Shown here piece after piece: positions 1 to 11,225 of a stretch of DNA of 64,000 bases. The stretch spans positions 60,444,501 through 60,508,500 of the forward strand of contig CM075353.1 of assembly GCA_037693485.1 (NCBI GenBank). The letters are read 5' to 3'. Both the position numbers and the translations under genes were made by a program. Below the pieces are notes generated by a model, which did not search any database, was not told the origin of the DNA, and worked only from the letters and a program-made list of their open reading frames with translations. The first letter of the stretch is position 1, and each line of letters opens with the position of its first letter. The DNA comes from Kitagawia praeruptora. Lineage: Eukaryota; Streptophyta; Magnoliopsida; Apiales; Apiaceae.

Positions 1-1528
1 GCCAGCCTTTAGTACTTGACAAGCAATTAAACAATTAATGGTATTCTACTTAGACTTCTATCACACAGAAAGATAGTCACGTAGCAGTGCCTCCCCTCCT
101 TAAAAGGTTGTTCTTCTCAATTAATAAAGAAGATTAATAAGAGAGAAGGAAAGAAAAGAATTTAAAAGAATTATAGAAAGTTTTCATGATTGCAAAATAT
201 CATACTTAGAATTTACCCCTGAACTATAGAGGTTCATCAAAGAAGAAAATAATCGTAATCGTATCAAGTACTATTTTACCGTAAGCTTATGTGTCAACAT
301 ATCCTTGCTGCTCTGTCCATCATCCTATGGACGATGTTCTTGTTCAGTCTCAGCAACACTTGCTCCTGACACACCTTTCAACCTTTCTGGTTAAATCTTA
401 GATTTCTCACTTGACACTATTATTACTGACATTCCATGCCACGCTACTGGCTCTTTTATATTCTTAATATTACACTACCAGGTGGTCATCTCGAGAGTTT
501 GTTAAAAACCCATTCATTAGTAACATTCCTTGCTTCACATTCCATAATTATTTCCCAATCTTTTCTTTATCAATCACATCCTCCTCACTATCTGATTCTT
601 ATCCATTTCCGTTATTTAACTCCACCGTCATCTCATTATCGAGACACCCGTCACCTTTATTCAATAACATCACATTTTTGGGGTTAAACTTTCCTTTGTT
701 CAACCATCTAGATTTTCACTTTCTCGATCCCTGAGTCTCCTTATTACTCAACCGATCTATTCCAAATTTCCTCGAATTTTCCAAACTTAGAAGGAATTAA
801 TCTTTATGTCATTTATGCTTTCAATGTTAGCTTTCCGTTAGGACCAATATTTACAATGTCACTTTCATACGTTTCTTACCTCATTGCTGGGGTTTCTCAG
901 GAGTTCGCATATTTACTCCCTTATTCATCCTCAATTCCATATTCAGTTCTATCAGTCACTTGGTTTTTATTTCTACTATAATTACTCTATGAACCATCGT
1001 AGCCTAATCATTCATTTCAAATATCACGTCATTCCCAAAATTAAACCATCCGGAATAACCTGGACGATTTCTCTAGTTTAGCTCGAATATAATCTATTTC
1101 TGTTTTCCATTTTGACATCCCCAGTCGTTATTACCTAATTTCTCAGAAAATCACCACTACATTAATGTGGTCCATTGCTGAATCACCATAGTTTATCGTT
1201 TACGTAGTGCTTTAATAGCTAACCATATTGGTTTCATAATTGTCAGATCAGATTCCTCTAGGAAGACAAAATAATCCCTATTCCTTATCCATAAGGAACA
1301 CTTCATGAACTTGACGTAGATAATACATGAAGCAAATAAAATTGCAGAAGAGCTTCAAGCCTCGCAGCTATGATAGGTTGATGAAATTGTTAATCATATG
1401 TTTTCCGTAGAAGGCTGGAAGCTTAACGATTCCCTTAAATCAATTTCGTATCATGGTCCTGGTTTACCTCAATTAGGACCCTCTAAGGTATGTAATATGC
1501 TTAGGACGACATCAGGAATCAAATGTTT
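1..1528. other. AT-rich stretch, no gene recognised
   Basis: No long open frame and no recognisable RNA gene. The composition resembles the other decayed retrotransposon background of the window, but I could not identify a domain with confidence. It ends at the left target-site duplication of PAS1. Confidence 0.4.
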
Positions 1529-1543
1529 ACTTAAACTATTCTT

Positions 1544-2062
1544 TTTTTTTTGCTAATTAAAATTTTATACCCAAAGGGAACAGCAAAATACACTTCTAGG
1601 GGCATACCCCGCGAGAGCAACAACCAAACATTACAAACAGAATTCGTCCATACAGGACACCAACAGAAAGACCAAAACTAGTAAAACTAGTCTAGCAACC
1701 TAAGCTCAATTCCTTTCATAGTTGTCAAGTATATCCTTCACCTTGATCACTTCCTTGCATCCCAATTTCAGTCATGTCCATCCTGGCTTGGCCCAAGTCC
1801 AAGGAGTCATCCTTGTTCTTGCTTGCATCCATCTTCCTCGTAAGCTCCACCTTGTTAAGGTCCGCACCAAGGTCTATTAAAAAGTCCCTCAACTGGATAG
1901 TACGACATGTCAAGTCATGTAACTCCAAATCCTCACTGCATTTTAGATTCCTTGCACTTGCTTTAAAGTCCCTAAGTCGTGACCCATTATGACCTTCAAG
2001 GTTCTTCTCGATATCATTATGTTTCTACTTAAGTCCCTAAGTCCCTAAGTCCCTAAGTCACT
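1544..2062 (-). mobile_element. PAS1, 5'-truncated passenger retroelement (K-type)
   Basis: The minus strand ends in the shared tail (1544-1612, poly-A read as poly-T on the plus strand). A 15-bp target-site duplication, ACTTAAACTATTCTT, lies at 1529-1543 and 2063-2077. The body is only about 0.5 kb, so most of the element was lost at its 5' end. Its 5' junction holds locally copied filler DNA, described separately. Confidence 0.85.
1725..1981 (-). pseudogene. C-terminal remnant of a K-type passenger protein
   Basis: The frame is open from the 5' junction to a TGA at 1725 and gives about 85 residues with no start codon of its own. It contains TIQLRDFLIDLGADL, which aligns with TIQLQDFVIREGIDI of the intact PAS10 protein, so it is a piece of the same domain, called the IQL box here. 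The basic VRWTKSK tail seen in PAS10 is absent, so this subfamily ends differently. Function is unknown. Confidence 0.6.
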
Positions 2063-2167
2063 ACTTAAACTATTCTTATGGTTGCTTCTTGCACAATCAT
2101 TAGAAGGAATGTAAATCTTCTATCCCATTATGACCTTCAAGGTTCTTCTCGATATCATTATGTTTCT
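1983..2167 (+). repeat. 44-bp direct copy of flanking DNA at the PAS1 5' junction
   Basis: The 44 bp at 1983-2026 recur at 2124-2167, in flanking DNA just outside the element. Between the first copy and the TSD sits a short array of AAGTCCCT units (2027-2059). This patchwork is what template switching during LINE integration would leave. Confidence 0.8.
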
Positions 2168-2331
2168 TTTGTATGAGCATTTATAATTACTCCTCTATAC
2201 TTAAAGTGTCGGCCACCTCATTGGCCTTTCCTCATAATAATAATTTCTCGCGATCCATGTTTTCTGAATCTATTCCAACTTGAATTTTTCTACCTCATTC
2301 CCATCACTATTGGGTGAAATTATTCTTCCTT

Positions 2332-2542
2332 GAGAGTCTTAGAGAGAGAAGCTGTTCCTTCTCTCTAGGAACCCTAGTTAGCCGCCAATAATTATTTGCT
2401 AGATCTGCATTCTTACACACATTCTCCATCAATTAAGACTAGATTCCCTTCATTAATTCATATCCCTCTCTTCCCTTCCACCTAAACACAATATTTCTTA
2501 TATTTATATTTATATATTCTCGTGGATCCTGTTCTAGTTCTG
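2332..2542 (+). promoter_or_regulatory. 5' leader shared by LINE-A, LINE-B and passenger elements
   Basis: The leader begins GAGAGTC and continues through a CT-rich tract, AACCCTAGTTAGCCGCC, an AGATCT box, a CTTCC-rich stretch and an AATATTTCTTATAT run just before the ATG. The same order of boxes precedes the ORFs of PAS2, 5, 6, 9, 10, 11, 14, 15 and 18 and LINE-B2. Conservation of a non-coding 5' end across elements with unrelated ORFs suggests an internal promoter or a translation leader. That role is inferred. Confidence 0.6.
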
Positions 2543-4340
2543 ATGGTTAGTCCAGCTTCTAACTGTGATTCAGAGTCCGGATTGCCGGGATACATGCAAG
2601 ATATGAGTGATGACAGTTTCAATGAGATGCTATCTTGTAGGGAGGAGGAAGACTTTCCGAGTTTGAAAAGTGTGGAAGGTCAGATGGCTAATAGATCTGA
2701 GGATGTGCCAGCTGTTCTAAAGGGGGAAACCTCAGATGAGGAGGAGATCTATCATGAAGATGTGAGGGATGCTTTGGAAAGAGATACCATTAGTAGAGTT
2801 GCAACTGCTGTTGCAGCTACAAACAAGCATGAACGTGAAGAGGCGATTAGATTGAGGAAGAAACTATTGGAAGTTGAAAGTTTTCTTAAGTCCAAGGGCT
2901 TGTCTTTAGCTGAGATGGAAAAGGAGAATTTAAAAGCCCAGGCAGAGCTTAATGTGGGGATGTCTAGCCCTTTTAGTATCATTACAGGTAGGGACGAATT
3001 TGGATTGCCTATCCTATCGAGGGAGAATGAAAGAGGAATTCAGAAGGATGACCAACCTTTGGCTCAGCCTACCCCGGTTCGGAGTAGCTTGAAAAACATG
3101 ACAAAGGGAGAATCTTCTGGGGTTGTTAAGGAGGTTCTGCAGAAGAAGGAGGCGAATGTAGGTGAGAAGAAATCTTGGTCTTCAGTTCTGAAAGCTACCC
3201 CTGGGCCTCAGAAAGGAATTAGCTTTGATTATGTCCCCCCCCCCAGAAGGATCCAACGTAGTTGACCCTCCTAGTGAGGTGTTGCAAAAGGGGGCTGAAA
3301 AATTCAAATACTGTGTTGTGGGCAAATTCACAAAGGCTTCGTTACCATTTAGACGAGTTAAGGAAATTGCTAACTTGATATGGAAGAAGGGGCTAATTTC
3401 GGTCTCACAGCGTAATGAATCCACTTACGTTTTTAAATTTGCCTCGTCTAATGACAAGAATGCTGCACTGGCTAAGGGTACTTGGTACTTTGACCAGAGA
3501 CCCCTTGTGGTCACAGATTGGGGCTGCTCTAGCACATCCTCCACTATCACGTCTATGCCGATTTGGGTCAAATTCAGTAACATGCCTGATTGCTACTGGA
3601 CTCAGGAGGGGCTGAGTAGATTGGGTAGTGCCATTGGCGTTCCCTTGGGTGCTGATATTCTAACCTCGCAGCTGGAAATCCTCCCTTTTGCTAAAATGTG
3701 TGTGCAATACAAGGTGGGTGACCCACTCCCCACCTCTTTGCCTGTGGTGGATTATGATAGATCTATTGTGGAAGTAAAGGTCTCCTATCTCAACAAACCA
3801 CTTATGTGCTCTCACTGTAAGTCTCTTGGCCACGTTATCAATGTTTGTTCGGTAGCTCCTAGAGATTGGGCAGGGAAATCAGCTAAGGAGGCTGGTAGCT
3901 CTGTGGGGCGTTCGGAGGTTCCCCCAGCTACTGTAAAGGTTCCTACAGCTAATGATAAGGGGAAAGGAGTAGCTGTGGAGGAAGGGGATATAAGGAAGAA
4001 TGGCGAGAAATTACCCAAATACTCGGAGGTCCAAAGGGGGAGTGGTGAGTTGGAGAAGGAAGGTAATGAGGTGGAGGAGTTTGTGACCCCAGTTGGGAAG
4101 CAAGGCCAGGAGGTTCAAAGTGGGGATTCAAGGCAGAGAGATGAAGAGGGCTGGACGGAAGTTTCAAACAAACGCAAGCCGGTGGTCTCGCCAGGTATTT
4201 CTACTGGCTCTCCATCACCCCAGGGCTTTAAAAATGTGGTGGTAGATGAGGTAGCACGTAAGCAAGGAAGTAAGAAAGCGAAATCAAAAGGCATTAAACG
4301 TGTGAAGTGGGGCTCTGGGGGCCCTCCTTCAAAGTCATAA
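2543..4340 (+). pseudogene. LINE-A1 ORF1 (DUF4283 and CCHC RNA-binding protein), frameshifted
   Basis: ORF1 proteins of plant L1 elements bind the element RNA. The start is ATG at 2543 (MVSPASNCDSESG), matching the start of LINE-B2 ORF1. The N-terminal third is acidic and coiled-coil-like and contains RDEFGLPI. A DUF4283 RRM-like domain follows (around 3290-3780, with AKGTWYFDQRPLVV), then a CCHC knuckle CSHCKSLGHVINVC and a basic C-terminus. A ten-C run at 3235-3244 shifts the frame between the two halves. The stop at 4338 lies 11 bases before the ORF2 ATG, a spacing that suggests re-initiation. Confidence 0.9.
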
Positions 4341-7131
4341 TTCTACTTTCTATGACTATTTTTTGTTCTTACAATGTCCGTGGCCTCAACAATAAGGTCG
4401 ATTTTGTCAAGGATTTCATTTCTGCAAATAATATATCCTTGATTAGTATTTTGGAGACTCACGTGCAAAAGGACATTGCTAAGATTATCTCGAGAAAGAT
4501 TAACCCCAGGTTCGAGTGGTTGTTCAATTATGAGCACCATGCAGGTGGCCGAATCTGGCTTGGGTGGAACCCTGTTTTTTGTAAGGTTGCAGTGCTAGCC
4601 TCTAGTGCTCAGCATATCACCTGCTCGATCACCTTATTGCAGTCTTATATCAATTTTGGTGTTTCCTTTGTTTATGGTTCGAATGATGACATTGAAAGGA
4701 GGCTCCTTTGGGCGGACTTGTCGCGTCTATCGTCAGTTTTGTCAAAGGATGCCTGGGTTATATCTGGGGATCTCAATACTTGCCTGCGTACTGAGGAGAA
4801 ACAAGGAGGTAACACTCATTGGTCCAGTGACATGACAGACTTTAAGGATTTTGTTAGGGCTCTGGGTATTACTGATCTTCGTAGTAGAGGGAATGTGTTC
4901 ACCTGGTGGGATTGTAACATTCATCAACCTAAATTTAGGAAGCTGGATAGAGTAATGGTAAACTCGCATTGGCACAATGTCTTCCCCTGTTCGTTCACAG
5001 ATTTTTTGCCTAGAGGGCTGTCGGACCATTGCCCGGCCTTGACTCTCTTAGGACTGGATCGCCCTTTGACCAAGAAACCATTCCAGTTTTTCAACCATCT
5101 CATCAATGATCCTGGGTTTCTCCCTTTGATAGAAGAAGCATGGGCTGGAAATGACTCGGGGAACCCCTGGTATGCCCTCACCTCTAAACTGAAAAGAGTT
5201 AAGCAAGCCATCAAAGGGTTTAACCGCTCTTCGGGGAATCTGCACCAAAAGGTGAATGAAACTAGGAATGAGCTGATGACGTTTCAGAAGGGGCTCCCTT
5301 TGCTGCCATCGGTGGCTCAATATGAGGAGGAGAAGAGATTGATTGATGCATACTCAAAAGCTCTTCATGCAGAGGAGTGCTTCCTTAAACAGAAATCTAG
5401 AGTTCACTGGCTTAAGAGTGGTGACAACAACAACAAGTATTTCTTTAACGCATGTAGGGGAAGATGGAATGTGAACAAAGTCCTATCCTTGAATGACTTA
5501 AACGGGGATCCAGTCACTTCTCATGAGGGCATGGCTTCGATAGCTGTGGATTACTACAAGAATTTGCTTGGGCAAGCTGGGGTGGTTGATCAACTGCCAG
5601 AGGATCTACGGCTGCCAAAGTTAACTAATAATCAGGCTAGCTTAATCACAAGGCCTTTTACGGAGAATGATGTTCTTATTACTCTGAAGCGGATGGGTAA
5701 GAACAAAAGCCCGGGTCCTGATGGATTCACAGTGGAGTTCTTTTTAGCTACCTGGTACATTGTTGGCACAGATGTCTCTAGAGGTATTCTTCACTTCTTT
5801 GAATCACTTGTTTTGCCTAGAGTTATTAATGCAGCTGCTATATGTTTAGTCCCAAAGCATGCAAATCCTTCAGAAATGAAACACTTTCGTCCTATATCAT
5901 GTTGTAATGTGCTCTACAAATGCATCTCTAAAATGATTGCTGCGAGACTCAAAGCTGTCATGCCTTCACTGATATCTCAGCATCAGTCTGCTTTTGTTGC
6001 CCGAAGATCCATTGGAGATAACATTTTTCTGGCCCAGGCCTTATGCAAGGGTTATAACGGGTGCTCAGGTCAGCCTCGTTGTACTATAAAGCTAGACATC
6101 CACAAGGCTTTTGACTCCCTTAACTGGAACTTCATCTTCTTGGTGCTTGGTAGAATGGGTTTCCCTCAAGGATTTATTGATTGGGTCAAAGTCTGCATAA
6201 CCACCACAATGTTCTCGGTGAAACTTAATGGTAGCCTGGAAGGGTTTTTCAAAGGTGAATCGGGATTGAGACAAGGGGATCCTATATCGCCCTATCTCTT
6301 CGTTATGGCCATGGAAGCTCTCACAGCCTGTCTGATCTCGGTAACGGTGGGCTCTGACTTCAAATATCACTGGAGAACTAAGGAGGTGAATCTGCATCAT
6401 ATTATTTTTGCAGATGATGTTTTTCTATTCAGTCATGGTGATGCAAGGTCAGTTGCTAAACTCATGGAAGGAGTGAAGTTATTCTCAAGCTGCTCTAACT
6501 TGGTCCCTAGTCAAGAGAAATCTGTGTGAGGCAAATGTTTCGGAGTCTGTTGCTGCGAATATTCTCACAATCACTGGTTTTCAAAGAGGTTCCTTGCCCA
6601 TTACTTACTTAGGCCTGCCCCTCATCACAGGTAAGCTTAATAGTAGAGATTGCTCCTCCTTGGTGGCTAAACTATGCAGAAAGGTTGAATCTTGGATGGT
6701 TAGATTTCTAAACTTTGCAGGCCGTTTGATGTTAATTAAAGCAATCATGGCAAGTATAGTTGGTTATTGGAGTATGTACATTTTCCTTCCAAAAGCAATC
6801 TTAAAAAAGATCAATAGCTTGTTCTTCAAGTTTCTATGGGGTGGGTTCTATAAGGACTCGGGGAAATGTCACTATAAAGTGGGCTGGGAGGACTGTTGTA
6901 AGCCCAGAAATGAGGGGGGTTGGGGTTAAAAAATTTATTCGAATGGAACCAGGCTGCTGTGTTGCATCAACTCTGGCGCCTGCTCCAACCATCTCCTGAC
7001 TCTCTATGGATTGCTTGGTTCCACAAGGTGCTATTGCGTAATAAAGGTTTCTGGACTGCTAAAATGCCCTACAAGTGTTGTTGGATTGCCCGGAAAATTT
7101 TCAATGCTAGGGAGCAGGCAATGGAGTTTCT

Positions 7132-8901
7132 TTTTTTTTTTTTTTTGCTAATTAAAATTTTATACCAAAAGGAACAGCAAATACAAGTCTAGGGGCATAC
7201 CCCGCGAAGTCAACAATCACATAATACAAAGATTAAAAATCAGTAAGTCACCTTACTGACAACATAAACTAGCGAGGTTATCAGTGACCACCCCTAGTCT
7301 AAAGACATCAAAATAAGTCTAAGTCGGATCATAGGGAAGAGCACTAAGAATTTGCATTCTTAGCATCATGACAATGATGAGCGCATCAAAACCCAACAGA
7401 AGGAACAAGCCCACAAACACCCGAGCTGGACAGTGTGGTTCCCAAGCAAGGAACCTCTCCCGTAACCAGGTCGAAGCATGATCACCAAATCAGCGCATCC
7501 ATCTTTAGGGCTGCACTCCCTCACGTACGACTGAAGAGCAGTCACAGGCAGCAACCTGCACTCAAATCCTTCCAAAACCACAACCAATTCAGCATGATAT
7601 AGCACCCATCTAGAAATCATCAGAATCCTCCATGGTGACCCAAGGAACCCATGAATCAACAGGACATCCTGCTCTGGCCCGGGCCAAATGCCCTCACAAC
7701 TATCAGTTGGCATCAATAAGCCAAGAACCACACCACTATGACCATGCGTCACACAACCAATTCCAGTGCTATTAGCACACATTTCATTCGGCAACTCCAA
7801 TTTCAAAACCTGCATTTTCAAATAAGACACCAGCAACCTGGCAATATCAAACAAATTATTCATCTCAAGCATACCAACACCAACAAATGGGTAATAAGTG
7901 TAACCCCCTGGTTCACACCCAAGTATCCGAAGCATACGCCTCAACATCCTTTCTGTCCCTTCCAGAACACAACTGCTACTCCTTAAATCATCGTGCAGCT
8001 TGTGTTCCTCTAACACAGGTTCAACATTGAACCCATCATCCATAAACAATTTGGGCCACAACTTTCCAACCAGCTTTCCCACCAATTCCTTAGAAAGAGA
8101 CTGGGCTTCCGAGGCCTTCACAGGACTTCCGTCAATCAGTTGGCGGGCATTCTTCATAAGTTCCTCTTTGCAAAGAGAAACCTCACCATTTACCACAACA
8201 GGATGAAACCCACAACCATCCGAGCCCAGAGAGTCGCTATCGTACTCCATTTGCTTGTATGGCTGCAACCTCTCACCAGATTGAGTCGCTTGAGTCAACA
8301 AATCCTGCTCCCCATTAACTAACCCAGTAGAAAGACAAGGGTAATAAACCTTGACCTCCGTCGAAAAACTGACCTTCTTCGAGACCTGCTCACCCTTAAC
8401 TAACTCAGTAGAAGGGGCACCGTGCAGACTAGGGTAAAAAACCCTAACCTCCGGAGAGAAGGAGACCCTCTTCGGGCTACTAACTGGACTCCCCAACTTA
8501 ACAATGGGTTCACCCATAAGGATACAACCCCCAACTCTAGGAATCTCCGATACAAGGTTCTCTGAGAAGGTAACCCTTTTCGGGCTCATCTTCGGTACCA
8601 ACCCAGCATGGGTCTTCGCCAACAATCCCCTAGCATCATTAACCAACTCCTTAGAGTCAGCAAGGAGACCAGCAATAGAACTACTATTCTCCGACAAAGA
8701 AGCATCGGAGAAAGTAACCCTCTTCCGACTCATGAAAGAAAAGGGAAAAGAGATATAGGTGTTTATGGTGTAAGATTAGAAGAAAGAGATGGATTAGCGA
8801 TGGATTTATGGTTAGATTGATGGAAAGATGTTTAGATTTAGTTTAGAGAAGAGGCGGCTAGCTAGGGTTCCTAGAGAGAAACGACTCTCATTTTTTTTCC
8901 T
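7132..8901 (-). mobile_element. PAS2, complete R-type passenger retroelement
   Basis: It is inserted in LINE-A1 ORF2. The TSD GGCAATGGAGTTTCT is at 7117-7131 and 8902-8916. On the minus strand it runs from the leader (ATGAGAGTCG at about 8891, preceded by an A-rich stretch) through one ORF to the shared tail at 7132-7205. Length is about 1.77 kb. No endonuclease or reverse-transcriptase sequence is present. Confidence 0.92.
7366..8733 (-). CDS. R-type passenger protein with four RVxF repeats, intact
   Basis: This is a 455-residue ORF without lesions, starting at ATG 8733. I do not recognise it as a named family. Four K(R/K)V(S/T)FS motifs stand at residues 5-8, 53-56, 89-92 and 120-123. The last two are followed by PEVRVFYP or TEVKVYYP. 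RVxF is the docking motif of protein phosphatase 1 regulators, and these copies fit it. The middle (SLCKEELMKN, SPVKAS) is shared with PAS11. The C-terminal 200 residues are hydrophobic and include RILGCEPGG, also found in PAS16. No signal peptide is evident. Phosphatase binding is an inference from the motif only. Confidence 0.75.
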   Translation of the reverse strand: MSRKRVTFSDASLSENSSSIAGLLADSKELVNDARGLLAKTHAGLVPKMSPKRVTFSENLVSEIPRVGGCILMGEPIVKLGSPVSSPKRVSFSPEVRVFYPSLHGAPSTELVKGEQVSKKVSFSTEVKVYYPCLSTGLVNGEQDLLTQATQSGERLQPYKQMEYDSDSLGSDGCGFHPVVVNGEVSLCKEELMKNARQLIDGSPVKASEAQSLSKELVGKLVGKLWPKLFMDDGFNVEPVLEEHKLHDDLRSSSCVLEGTERMLRRMLRILGCEPGGYTYYPFVGVGMLEMNNLFDIARLLVSYLKMQVLKLELPNEMCANSTGIGCVTHGHSGVVLGLLMPTDSCEGIWPGPEQDVLLIHGFLGSPWRILMISRWVLYHAELVVVLEGFECRLLPVTALQSYVRECSPKDGCADLVIMLRPGYGRGSLLGNHTVQLGCLWACSFCWVLMRSSLS

Positions 8902-9388
8902 GGCAATGGAGTTTCTCAGGTTTGAAGTGGGGGATAGTTCGAATTTCTTGTTTTGGCATGATCCTTGGGCAGACAAGAAGCCATTGGCTCTTATCTCCCC
9001 TTCTATTATTCAGAATGCAGAATCGTCCAGTATGGTCAGTGTTCGGGTCTATCTGAATAATGGGGTTTGGAACCCTCCTCGATCCAACCACATGGATGTG
9101 ATTGAAGTAAGGAATCGAGTTGCTACAGTTCAATTGCACAATAGAGACTGTATTACATGGGATGGTCTTCAACCAAATCTTGTCAAGCTGGCTTCCATTT
9201 GGACGTCAATTAGGGGTCTGGGGCAGAGTGTGGGGTGGAGTGATGTAGTTTGGCATGCTTTCAATATCCCAAAATGTTCGTTCATCACATGGCTTGCAGT
9301 GAGGAACAGGCTTCTCACAAAGGACCGTATGATCCTTTTTGGAATGAACGTAGACCCTACATGCTCCCTACGTGGAAATGGAAGGGAG

Positions 9389-9417
9389 CACTACGCCATA
9401 GATTGCCTATAGCAACC
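9389..9417 (+). repeat. CACTA left terminal inverted repeat
   Basis: 29 bp, starting CACTACGCCATAGAT, matching the right end at 27 of 29 positions. Confidence 0.93.
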
Positions 9418-9850
9418 CCCAAACTGTGTTACCATAGACCCCTGTTTGAAGTTACCAAAGGCCAAAATAGGGCTATGGTAACACTTCAGCTGTGTTAGGT
9501 TCTCAGCAGTAACTACAGATATCTAAGGTAACATCAAGACACAGCCTAAGGTAACATAGCAAATGTGGTTACCAAAAACCTCTATAGCAACATCTTAAAC
9601 ACTCTATAGTAACATAGTCTGTGTGTTACAATAGATGTTACAAATTTGCACATGAGCAGCTGTGGGACCCACACGTGGGACCCACATCTCGTGGGGCCCA
9701 CATCTAGGTCCCACTTTTTGGTCCAGATGTGGGGCCCACCTGCTCAATGTGCAAGGCCTATTGTAAAACCTAATAGTACCTACTGCAACACATACAGTGA
9801 TAACAATAACAGCCTATTGCAACACACTTTGTACCTATTGTAACACCATA
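9418..9850 (+). repeat. CACTA left subterminal repeat region
   Basis: Many short variants of GTTACCATAG, GGTAACAT and CTATAGCAAC in both orientations, plus a GC-rich patch of repeated GGGACCCACA/GGGGCCCAC at about 9665-9740. These arrays are typical transposase-binding regions of CACTA elements. A similar cluster stands at 14555-14710 at the other end. Confidence 0.8.
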
Positions 9851-10168
9851 AATGTAACAAAATAAAAATGCACCAATAGAATATTGAATTTCCATAAAAC
9901 AAACCAACAACAATTCACGTCCTAATTTAATTCACCAACAACATTTATCTGACAGATGGACAAGAACATTTATCTAACGAATTATACTAACTTTACAATT
10001 CTACCGATATAAGAAACACAAAAAAGTAAAAATCAGCTTCCATGTATGTGAAGTCTTTGATCCATCTTTTAGTTGCATCGTCTCCGGGACGTTATAAGTA
10101 TAGGCGTATAGGATGCTGAAAATCTGCATGACCTTGTCTTTGGCCTTCTAGAAATCTGAATGTGTTAC

Positions 10169-10223
10169 CTTGTCTTGCTTTCTGTTCATCTGACACATCC
10201 TCCAGTCCAACAATTAGATCAAA
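10169..10223 (-). pseudogene. Exon-like fragment inside the CACTA element, gene unknown
   Basis: On the minus strand a TTTTTTGCAG acceptor precedes 55 nt encoding FDLIVGLEDVSDEQKARQ, followed by a GTAACA donor. The bordered, open and acidic sequence looks like one captured exon. I could not assign it to a gene. Confidence 0.45.
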
Positions 10224-10224
10224 C

Positions 10225-11126
10225 TGCAAAAAAACAGTAGATCGGTACTTCAGATTTCTACATTTGGTAACCTGAACAGAAGGACATGGTGCTTTAATTC
10301 AAGTTGAATACCCTTTTTCAAGTTTCAACCTTTTTTCAAAGATTCAAGTCATCATTATAATTACTATAATCAAATAGAATGTATTGTTATGAGTACAAAT
10401 AAGTGAGTCGAATCATTTCAAATCAATCATGTTTAGTAAAACATTCGAGTTGGAATTGAATCCAAATTAGTACAACAAAACCAATATTCAAGCATGGTAA
10501 ACTTAAATTACAGGTCTTTAGGTCTGCATAATAATATCATTTAGATCTTGTTAACCAAAAGTTATAGTTTTCTGGTCAGAACTAGAGGGTTCACAACGAC
10601 ATATAGTTCTACTACACACAGTATAAGAAAGACTTATAATTTATAACTTAAATAGGACCAAGAATTCATACCTGATTGGAACGATTGATGCAAAAAAAAA
10701 AAAAATACTCAACAGATGAACATAAGTGCCAAATATGTCTGATTAGTTGAATTATACAGTTAATTAATTATATAGAAAGGAAGAGACTTGAATTGAGATC
10801 CAAACAATAACTTTGTTGACATCCTTGAAGTTTACCATAATGGCTCGCTATATCATGTGAAGTCATAAACTGTATAAACTATAAACCAAAACCTATAAGA
10901 AAGTAAAGCTTTGAATATTTTAAAGATATAAAACCTATTAGGACGGGATTTAACAATTTCTACATTAATTCACCTACATGATAATAAAATCATAAATCCT
11001 CTCCACCATTCTTACAGAACATAACAGTTAAGAGATCCCACATTCTGAATTACAAAAAATGATCAACGATGACCGAAGAAAGTAGTATTTTGATATGTTA
11101 CTCTTTATTTAGGCAAAACACTTACA
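10225..11126. other. Intron-like AT-rich interior of the CACTA element
   Basis: AT-rich sequence with no open frame of note and no recognised domain. It lies between two exon-like pieces in the same orientation, so it may be captured intron. Confidence 0.4.
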
Positions 11127-11225
11127 CTCGTGATTCTACATCTTTACGAGGATCGTATCCTCTTCTGATCCAAAACTTAAGGAATGGCCCATTGGAAAAA
11201 TAGTAAGCTGCTCGATACAGAAGCC
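11127..11225 (-). pseudogene. Captured exon resembling TFIIIC subunit 5 (GTF3C5)
   Basis: A 99-nt minus-strand exon bordered by a GTTTCAG acceptor and a GTAAGT donor encodes AYYFSNGPFLKFWIRRGYDP followed by RKDVESR. The GYDPRKD.ESR signature is characteristic of the plant RNA polymerase III factor TFIIIC 95-kDa/GTF3C5 subunit, recalled from family knowledge. It is one exon only, carried by a transposon, and so not a working gene. Confidence 0.6.

Noticed and set aside
436..1081. Two short plus-strand frames
   Set aside because: No recognisable similarity, no conserved context, and the length is expected by chance in AT-rich decayed DNA.
2522..2542. GTG upstream start for LINE-A1 ORF1
   Set aside because: The ATG at 2543 gives the same N-terminus (MVS..CDS) as LINE-B2, and non-ATG starts are unlikely here. 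The same reasoning moved the starts in PAS4, 5, 9, 10, 11 and 14.
6092..6400. Open frames opposite or within LINE ORF2, including 4742-5320, 26195-27127 and 51627-52559
   Set aside because: They are shadows of the conserved reverse-transcriptase coding strand.
7366..8733. Passenger ORFs as host genes with introns removed (retrogenes)
   Set aside because: Many unlike copies share the same 5' leader and 3' tail of a LINE, and R- and K-type proteins recur in several elements. Simple retrocopies of host mRNAs would not share these ends.
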